A stretch of 54,233 bases of DNA, taken from contig NZ_QQNA01000100.1 of NCBI RefSeq assembly GCF_003346515.1, forward strand, positions 1 to 54,233, written 5' to 3'. Under the pieces are notes generated by a model. That model was not told where the DNA came from. It ran no database searches and saw only the letters and a list, made by a program, of their open reading frames with translations. Position 1 is the stretch's first letter. Every line of letters starts with the position of its first letter. The translations under genes were made by a program, and so were the position numbers. The stretch comes from Streptomyces corynorhini. Its GTDB lineage: Bacteria; Actinomycetota; Actinomycetes; Streptomycetales; Streptomycetaceae. Of the stretch, positions 48,613 to 54,233 are shown piece after piece.

Positions 48613-48852
48613 GGCTCTCCCTGATGACAGAACTCGACCGTCGCGAGTTCGGGACCTGTGCTGACGGGTCAAAAGATTCGCAAGAGAACCAAGAATCGGT
48701 AATGCGACACACCGGACCCTCCCTCTGTTTGGCAAAATTCGCGTATATATCGCTATTTGCGCAAGTCATGAAGGGATACGTGTGGCAGGGGAGCCCTGGC
48801 GGGCCCGGCGGCCGGGGCGGCGCCCCGGACCTGGCCTTGGCCGGTGTCTCGG
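48613..48852. promoter_or_regulatory. AT-rich region with inverted repeat; terminator of DUF1266 gene
   Basis: The gap is locally AT-rich for this genome. Around TATATAT lies a near-symmetric sequence with GCAAA (48732-48736) and TTTGC (48756-48760), a candidate promoter/operator for the PEP mutase-like gene. The stem CCGGGGC-GGC-GCCCCGG (48812-48828) is 25 nt past the DUF1266 gene stop and is a likely terminator. Confidence 0.5.
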
Positions 48853-50064
48853 TCAGCGCCAGGGAATGTTCCGCCACGGGCTGCCCTGGTGCTCCGTCAG
48901 CAGCCGGTGCGCCACGACCGTCTGCTCGTAGTACGGCCCGTACTCCTCGCCGTCGAAGCGCAGCACCCGGCCCAGCGCGTACGCCGCCGAGAACTCCTCC
49001 CACGAGCGGTAGGCCGACTTGCTGAGCGCCCCCGCGTACACGATCGCCTGCTCCGCCTCGTGCGGATCGCAGAATCTGGCGGACAGCCCCCAGCGCGCCA
49101 GATTCACCGCACGCCCGTAGTCGTAGGCGACGGCGGTGATGACCCTGCCGTCCGGCGGCAGCAGCCCGTCCGCCCGGAACCGGGCCTCGTACCGGATGAC
49201 GCGCCGCACCAGCTCCTCGATGCCCAGGACCTCGTCCTGCCCGAGCCCCAGGTCCTGCGCGTGGCCAGCCGCCGTCTCGCGCCACAGCTCGGCGGGCGGC
49301 GCCTCGCCGAGGCCGGTCCGCAGCTCCTCGCGCACGCGCAGTACGAAATCGGTCTCCGCCGGGCTGTTGCGCCCGTCCAGCAGGAAGTTCAACTGCTTCT
49401 GCCAGCCGTCGCGTTCGGTGATGCTCCAGAAGTCACGGAGCAGCTCGCGCTCCGTGGTGTACTCCCGGCAGACCGTGCCCACCTCGTTCCACGGCACCTC
49501 GTTGGCGATGGCCAGATGCACGCCGCAGGCCAGACCGTAGGCGAGCGGCCCGTGCAGCGCGCCGTGTCGCAGCGCGATCAGCCGGTCCCCGTCGGTGCGG
49601 TCGTGTTCCGCGGCATGGCGCAGCCACACCTCGCGGTGCCGGGGCGTGGCGGGCAGCAGGATCTGGCCCGGGGTGCCGCCGTTGACGATCAGCGGATGGC
49701 GCGGGTCGCGCCACTCGAACGTGGCGATCCACTTGAGGGAGACCCCGTGGAACACCCACTCCGGATGCCACGGCGGCAGCATGCCCCGGGTGAGCACCGG
49801 CTTGCCGACCAGCCCCGTCGTGTCCCGGTGCGTACGCCAGGTGACCAGGCCGGGCTCGGCGTCGACCTCGGCCTTCGGCGCGCCGATGTACAGCTCGGCC
49901 CCGGCCAGCACCCGCAGTTGTGCCTCCACGTCGCCGCGCGCGCCCGCCTCGTACAGCAGTTGCTCGGTCTCGGACGGCGGCACCCACGGGGCCGCGTACC
50001 CGGGGTGGTGCGGGCGCGGCCGGGGCAACGGCCGGGGGAGCGCCCGGGGCGGCTGCCGGTTCAT
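48853..50064 (-). CDS. DUF1266-like protein
   Basis: A 403-residue protein of unknown function. The C-terminal half has the DUF1266-like pattern: FWSITERDGWQKQLNFLL, then AYDYGRAVNLARWGL, then SWEEFSAAYALGRVLRF. The N-terminal part (about 30-110) resembles SseB-type modules with LLYEAGARGDVEAQLRVLAGAELYIG. A Pro/Arg-rich stretch precedes it. No signal peptide or membrane segment is seen. ATG at 50064 is used; a GTG two codons upstream is possible and neither has a good ribosome-binding site. DUF1266/SseB-like proteins are sometimes associated with secretion or toxin systems, which the context here does not show. Confidence 0.72.
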   Translation of the reverse strand: MNRQPPRALPRPLPRPRPHHPGYAAPWVPPSETEQLLYEAGARGDVEAQLRVLAGAELYIGAPKAEVDAEPGLVTWRTHRDTTGLVGKPVLTRGMLPPWHPEWVFHGVSLKWIATFEWRDPRHPLIVNGGTPGQILLPATPRHREVWLRHAAEHDRTDGDRLIALRHGALHGPLAYGLACGVHLAIANEVPWNEVGTVCREYTTERELLRDFWSITERDGWQKQLNFLLDGRNSPAETDFVLRVREELRTGLGEAPPAELWRETAAGHAQDLGLGQDEVLGIEELVRRVIRYEARFRADGLLPPDGRVITAVAYDYGRAVNLARWGLSARFCDPHEAEQAIVYAGALSKSAYRSWEEFSAAYALGRVLRFDGEEYGPYYEQTVVAHRLLTEHQGSPWRNIPWR

Positions 50065-50367
50065 GACCACGGGAGGTTCCCGGAGTCCGTCCGCGCGCCC
50101 GCCGTTTTCGTCGTCCCCGTGCTGGTCCCCTTCGTCACGGCCCGATCCTACGGAACGGCCCCGCAGGCCCGGCGACCTGGTCGCCCGGTGACCCGGTGAC
50201 CGGCCACCGGGCCGCGGTGGGGCGCGCGGTCACGGGCGGCGCGCGCCGGTCCCTGCCCGGCCCGTCCTGCCCGGCACGTCCTGCCTGGCACGTCCCGCCC
50301 GACACATCCCTGCCCGACATGTCCCGCCCGGCTCGCGCCGTCCGGCACGCACACGCGCCGCCCGGCG
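50065..50367. repeat. 14-bp degenerate tandem repeats in a gene-free gap
   Basis: No gene is seen. From about 50251 to 50350 there are seven degenerate copies of CCTGCCCGGCACGT, 13-15 bp each. They lie between the ABC exporter stop and the DUF1266 gene, both read leftward. The remaining part is GC-rich and shows no structure I can support. Confidence 0.7.
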
Positions 50368-52284
50368 TCAGACCAGACTGTCCCGCCAGGCGCGGTGCAG
50401 GCCCGCGAAGCGGCCCGTGCCCGCGATGAGATCGGCCGGGGCGCCGTCCTCCACGACGCGGCCGTGCTCCATGACCAGCACCCGGTCGGCGATCTCGACC
50501 GTGGAGAGCCGGTGCGCGATCAGCACCGCCGTACGCCCGTGCAGGACGGTGTCCATCGCGCGCTGGACCGCGCGCTCGCCGGGTATGTCGAGCGAGCTGG
50601 TGGCCTCGTCGAGGATGAGGACGGCCGGATCTGCCAGCAATGCCCGTGCGAAGCCGACCAGTTGGCGCTGCCCGGCCGAGATACGGCCGCCCCGCTTGCG
50701 TACGTCCGTGTCGTAGCCGTCGGGCAGGCCGCTGATGAAGTCGTGGGCGCCGATGGCCTTCGCCGCGCCTTCGATGTCGGTCCGCGAGGCGTCGGGGCGG
50801 CCGACGGCGATGTTCTCGGCGACCGTCCCGGAGAACAGGAACGCCTCCTGCGTCACCATCACCACGCCGCGCCGCAGTTCGGGCATCTCCAGCTCGCGCA
50901 GATCGACCCCGTCGAGCAGCACCCGGCCCTCCGTCGGATCGTAGAACCGGGCCAGCAGCTTGGCGAGCGTCGACTTTCCCGCGCCCGTCGAGCCGACCAC
51001 CGCGACCGTCTGCCCGGCCGGGACCGTCAGATCGAACCGGGGCAGGACCTCCCCGCCCGTACGGTACGAGAACGCCACCGACTCGAAGACGGCCTCGCGT
51101 CCCGGCAGTTCACCGGCGAGCGGCGGCAGCGCCCGGGGCTCGGCGGGCTCGGGCACGGACGGCGTCTGCGCCAGCAGACCGGCGATCTTCTTCAGCGAGG
51201 CGCCGGCCGACTGGTACGAGTTGAGGAACATCGCCAGGCGGTCGATCGGCTCGTAGAGCCGCCGCAGATACAGCACCGACGCCGCCAGCACCCCGAGCGC
51301 CAGCGTGCCGCCCGCCACCCGGTAGGCGCCCCACAGGACCAGCCCGGCGACGGTGACGTTGGCGACGAGCCGCGAGCCGACCACATAGCGGGCCATCTCC
51401 AGCAGCGCGTCCCCGTTGGTCCGCTCATGGCTCCGGTTCAGCGTCAGGAACGCCGCGTCGTTGGCGCGCTCGCGCCGGAACGCCTGGACCGGCCGGATGC
51501 CGTTCATCGTCTCCGCGAACGTGACGATGACGGCGGCGATCGCGGTGGAGCGCCTACCGAAGACCAGCGCGGAACGGCGCTGGTAGAGCCGGACCAGCAG
51601 ATACAGCGGGATGAAGGAGAGCATGGCCGTCGCGCCGAGGCCCAGGTCCAGATAGAGCAGCATCGCCGAGATGTAGGCGAACGACATCACCACCCCGATG
51701 AGTTCCTGCAGGCCCTCGCTCAGCAGCTCGCGCAGGGACTCCACATCGGTGGTGGACCGGGAGATCAGCCGACCGGAGGTGTAGCGCTCGTGGAAGTCCA
51801 CGCTGAGCAGCTGCGCGTGGCGGAAGATCCGGCCGCGCAGATCCAGCAGCACGTCCTGGTTGATCCGGGCGGCGGCCCGGACGAACGCGTACTGGAACGC
51901 GCCGGAACCGAGCGCGCAGATCAGATAGCCCGCGCCCACCGCGTACAGCGGGCCGAGGTCGCCGCCCCGGAAAGCGGGCACGCCCCGGTCGATGGCGTAC
52001 GCGACGAGCAGCGGCCCGCTCTGGGCGGCGGCCTGCTGGAGCAGCAGGAGCAGCGCGGCCACGGCCACTCTCGTACGGCGCGTGGCCAGCAGCGACCGCA
52101 GCAGCGCGCCGGTCGCCCCGTCGGCCGTCGGCAGATCGTCGCGCGCGAACTCGTCCGGCGCGGCGGGCTCCACGACGGGCGCGGGCGCGGCCACGGGTAC
52201 GGGCGCGGTGCCGGAGGCGGTGGCGGCGGGCGGTCTCGCGGGCGCCGTGGTGTCGTCCGACCCCGTACCGGTCGATGTCGTCAT
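50368..52284 (-). CDS. Heterodimeric ABC exporter subunit (catalytic Glu, degenerate signature)
   Basis: A 638-residue half-transporter: membrane domain (about 50-350, six helices) then NBD. Walker A is GSTGAGKS, Walker B LILDEATSSLD with the catalytic Glu, H-loop LIAHRLST. The signature is ISAGQRQ instead of LSGGQRQ. The N-terminus has a Pro/Ala-rich tail. The ATG at 52284 overlaps the partner gene by ATGA. With the partner this forms a type IV exporter with one degenerate ATP site, like TM287/288 or BmrCD. Substrates of such Streptomyces exporters are mostly drugs or lipids. Confidence 0.93.
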   Translation of the reverse strand: MTTSTGTGSDDTTAPARPPAATASGTAPVPVAAPAPVVEPAAPDEFARDDLPTADGATGALLRSLLATRRTRVAVAALLLLLQQAAAQSGPLLVAYAIDRGVPAFRGGDLGPLYAVGAGYLICALGSGAFQYAFVRAAARINQDVLLDLRGRIFRHAQLLSVDFHERYTSGRLISRSTTDVESLRELLSEGLQELIGVVMSFAYISAMLLYLDLGLGATAMLSFIPLYLLVRLYQRRSALVFGRRSTAIAAVIVTFAETMNGIRPVQAFRRERANDAAFLTLNRSHERTNGDALLEMARYVVGSRLVANVTVAGLVLWGAYRVAGGTLALGVLAASVLYLRRLYEPIDRLAMFLNSYQSAGASLKKIAGLLAQTPSVPEPAEPRALPPLAGELPGREAVFESVAFSYRTGGEVLPRFDLTVPAGQTVAVVGSTGAGKSTLAKLLARFYDPTEGRVLLDGVDLRELEMPELRRGVVMVTQEAFLFSGTVAENIAVGRPDASRTDIEGAAKAIGAHDFISGLPDGYDTDVRKRGGRISAGQRQLVGFARALLADPAVLILDEATSSLDIPGERAVQRAMDTVLHGRTAVLIAHRLSTVEIADRVLVMEHGRVVEDGAPADLIAGTGRFAGLHRAWRDSLV

Positions 52285-54152
52285 CGCTCGCTCCCCTCAA
52301 GGGCCCCGAACCCGGCGTCGGCCTCGGCTCCGGCCATCAGCCACGCGTACTCCCCGCTGCTCCGCAGAAGCTCCTGATGGGTGCCCACCGCGGCGATCCG
52401 CCCTTCCGACAGCAGCGCCACCCGGTCCGCGAGCAGCACGGTCGACGGCCGGTGCGCCACCACCAGCGCCGTGGTCTCCCGCAGGACGCACCGCAGCGCC
52501 GCCTCCACCAGCGCCTCCGTGTGCACGTCCAGCGCGGAGAGCGGGTCGTCCAGCACCAGGAAGCGCGGCCGGCCCACCACCGCGCGGGCCAGCGCCAGCC
52601 GCTGGCGCTGGCCGCCGGAGAGGCTGTGGCCCTGCTCGCCCACCTCCGTGCGGATCCCGTCGGGCAGATCCCTGACGAACCCGGCCTGCGCCACGTCCAG
52701 GGCGCGGTCGAGCGCTTCCGCGTCGGCGTCGGGGCGGCCCATCAGCACGTTCTCCCCGACGCTCGCGGAGAACAGCGTCGGCTCCTCGAACGCCACCGAC
52801 ACCAGCTCGCGCAGCCGCCGCCGCTCCATCAGGGCGATGTCCTCGCCGTCCAGGGTGATCCGCCCCGAGGTCACCTCGTGCAGCCGGGGGACGAGCGCGG
52901 TCAGCGTGGTCTTGCCGGATCCGGTGGCGCCGACCAGGGCCATGGTCTCGCCCGGTCTGATGTGCAGATCGATCGAGGCCAGTACGGGCACGGACGCCGC
53001 GCCGTCCTCCCCACTCGGATAGCGGAACGAGACGCCCTCGAAGCGCAGCCCGCCCTCGTCCCCGCCCTCGTCCTCGTCCCCGTCCCTGTCCCGGGCCGCA
53101 ACGCGCTCCGGCCGCTCCGGCCGCGCCGTCTCCGCCGTCACCTCCGTCTCCTCCGGCTCGTCCATCACCTCGAAGTACCGCTCGCTCGCGGTCCCCGCCT
53201 CCTGACACAGCGCCAGAATGAAGCCGATCGACTCCACCGGCCACCGCAGCGCGAGCGCGGTCGACAAGAACGCCACCAGCGTGCCCGCCGAGAGCCCGCC
53301 GTCCGCCACCTGGATCGTGCCCAGCACCAGCGCCGCGCCGATCGCCAGCTCCGGGATGGTCATGATCAGACCCCAGATGCCCGCCAGCAGCCGCGCCTTG
53401 TCCAGCTCCGTGCCGCGCAGCCGCCCGGTGAGCGCGCGGAAGGCCAGGGACTGGCTCTGGTGGCGCCCGAACCCCTTGACGATCCGGATCCCGAGGACCC
53501 CCTCCTCGACCACCGTCGTCAGATCGCCCACCTGGTCCTGCGCCCGCCGCGCGACCAGCGCGTACCGCGCCTCGAAGACCGAGCAGAGGGCGACCAGCGG
53601 CAGCACCGGAGCCAGCAGCACCAGCCCCAGTGTCCACTCCTGTATCAGCAGGATGGCGCAGCCGACCAGAATCGTGGTGGCGTTGACCAGCAGAAAGGTC
53701 AGCGGGAAGGCCAGGAACATCCGCAGCAGCATCAGATCCGTCGTCCCGCGCGACAGCAGCTGGCCCGAGGGCCACCGGTCGTGGAAGGCGACCGGCAGCC
53801 GTTGCAGATGGCGGTAGAGATCGGCCCGCATCGCCGCCTCCACCCCGGCCAGCGGCCTGGCCACCAGCCAGCGCCGGAAGCCGAAGAGCACGGCCTCCAC
53901 GATCCCGAGCGCCAGCAGCGCCAGCGCGCCCAGCCACACGCCCCCGGGGTCCCGGTCGGTGACCGGACCGTCCACCATCCACTTGAGGACGAGCGGGATC
54001 ACCAGGCCGAGACAGGACGCGACGATCGCGACGAACGCCGCGCTGAACAGGCGCGCGCGCACCGGTCGTACGTACGGCCACAGCCGCAGCAGCGAGCGCA
54101 CGGCGGACCGGTTGCGGGAGGCAGCGTCGGTGGCTGCGGATGTATCGGTCAT
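52281..54152 (-). CDS. Heterodimeric ABC exporter subunit (Asp Walker B)
   Basis: A 623-residue half-transporter. The six-helix membrane domain (about 20-310) precedes an acidic, Arg-rich linker (about 330-370) and the NBD: Walker A GATGSGKT, signature LSGGQRQR, Walker B FLVLDDPLSALD with Asp in place of the catalytic Glu, and H-loop VVAHRPS. It is first in the two-gene operon. Its degenerate Walker B combines with the ISAGQ signature of the partner to make the noncatalytic site. Start ATG at 54152; the remaining 80 bp of the window holds its probable promoter, not resolved. Confidence 0.93.
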   Translation of the reverse strand: MTDTSAATDAASRNRSAVRSLLRLWPYVRPVRARLFSAAFVAIVASCLGLVIPLVLKWMVDGPVTDRDPGGVWLGALALLALGIVEAVLFGFRRWLVARPLAGVEAAMRADLYRHLQRLPVAFHDRWPSGQLLSRGTTDLMLLRMFLAFPLTFLLVNATTILVGCAILLIQEWTLGLVLLAPVLPLVALCSVFEARYALVARRAQDQVGDLTTVVEEGVLGIRIVKGFGRHQSQSLAFRALTGRLRGTELDKARLLAGIWGLIMTIPELAIGAALVLGTIQVADGGLSAGTLVAFLSTALALRWPVESIGFILALCQEAGTASERYFEVMDEPEETEVTAETARPERPERVAARDRDGDEDEGGDEGGLRFEGVSFRYPSGEDGAASVPVLASIDLHIRPGETMALVGATGSGKTTLTALVPRLHEVTSGRITLDGEDIALMERRRLRELVSVAFEEPTLFSASVGENVLMGRPDADAEALDRALDVAQAGFVRDLPDGIRTEVGEQGHSLSGGQRQRLALARAVVGRPRFLVLDDPLSALDVHTEALVEAALRCVLRETTALVVAHRPSTVLLADRVALLSEGRIAAVGTHQELLRSSGEYAWLMAGAEADAGFGALEGSER

Positions 54153-54233
54153 CAGGGGCGAGCCTACGGTTCACCACTGACAACGCTCATGTGTTTTCCA
54201 CGCCCGCCTGCCTGAACCGCTTCCCCGCCGCCC
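54153..54233. other. Window end, upstream of the exporter operon
   Basis: Short non-coding stretch that probably contains the exporter promoter. No convincing -35/-10 pair or other element is visible. Confidence 0.4.

Noticed and set aside
50251..50350. CRISPR array
   Set aside because: Units are degenerate and contiguous, with no unique spacers.
1..54233. tRNA, rRNA, origin or attachment sites
   Set aside because: No cloverleaf, conserved rRNA stretch, DnaA-box cluster or integrase was seen by eye; a covariance-model search would be decisive.

Overview
The window is high-GC DNA with strong third-position GC bias, GTG/TTG starts, ATGA gene overlaps, leaderless promoters and U-tract-free hairpin terminators. 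Together with a complete GlgE maltosyltransferase locus, this points to Streptomyces or a close relative. I could run no database search; family calls rest on motifs read by eye.

Layout. 0-4 kb: a stand-alone methionine aminopeptidase, an MFS exporter, a small cysteine phosphatase and a secreted serine hydrolase. 4-9.5 kb: a NarL-type two-component system divergent from an FtsX/LolD-type ABC transporter. 9.5-11.1 kb: a secreted GH16 glucanase with a CebR-like operator. 11.3-18 kb: a DeoR regulator followed by a tightly overlapping four-gene operon (APC permease, FGGY kinase, GlpA-like dehydrogenase with a BFD iron-sulphur domain, FAD oxidoreductase), ending in a tandem repeat, a strong terminator and an ABC ATPase relic. 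18.4-22.3 kb: a DUF2848-like protein, an MHS-type symporter, a nitrilase-superfamily amidase and an FCD-type GntR regulator; both promoters carry the same 17-bp operator. 22.4-26.4 kb: a HelD-type RNA-polymerase motor ATPase, then an NAD-dependent epimerase divergent from its probable TetR repressor with twin operators.

26.4-38.1 kb is the alpha-glucan locus: glgE-treS (ATGA overlap), then pep2 and glgB behind a separate palindrome-rich promoter, and divergent glgP. TreS makes maltose from trehalose, Pep2 phosphorylates it, GlgE polymerises maltose-1-phosphate, GlgB branches the glucan and GlgP degrades it. A 232-bp MITE-like element follows glgP and supplies the stop codon of the next gene.

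38.4-54 kb: a methyltransferase/thioredoxin-reductase-like pair whose ribosome-binding site lies in a hairpin, a PLP dehydratase divergent from a TetR regulator, an M4 metalloprotease, a GntR-TetR hybrid regulator divergent from a 14-TM efflux pump with a His-rich N-terminus, a PEP mutase/isocitrate lyase-like enzyme with a small secreted protein, a DUF1266-like protein, and a heterodimeric ABC exporter.

The best candidates for undescribed biology are the APC/FGGY/GlpA-like operon, whose kinase lacks the glycerol-binding arginine of GlpK, the DUF2848/symporter/amidase regulon, and several RNA or operator structures. Proteins in the 26-46 kb stretch are also unusually rich in in-frame minisatellite expansions.
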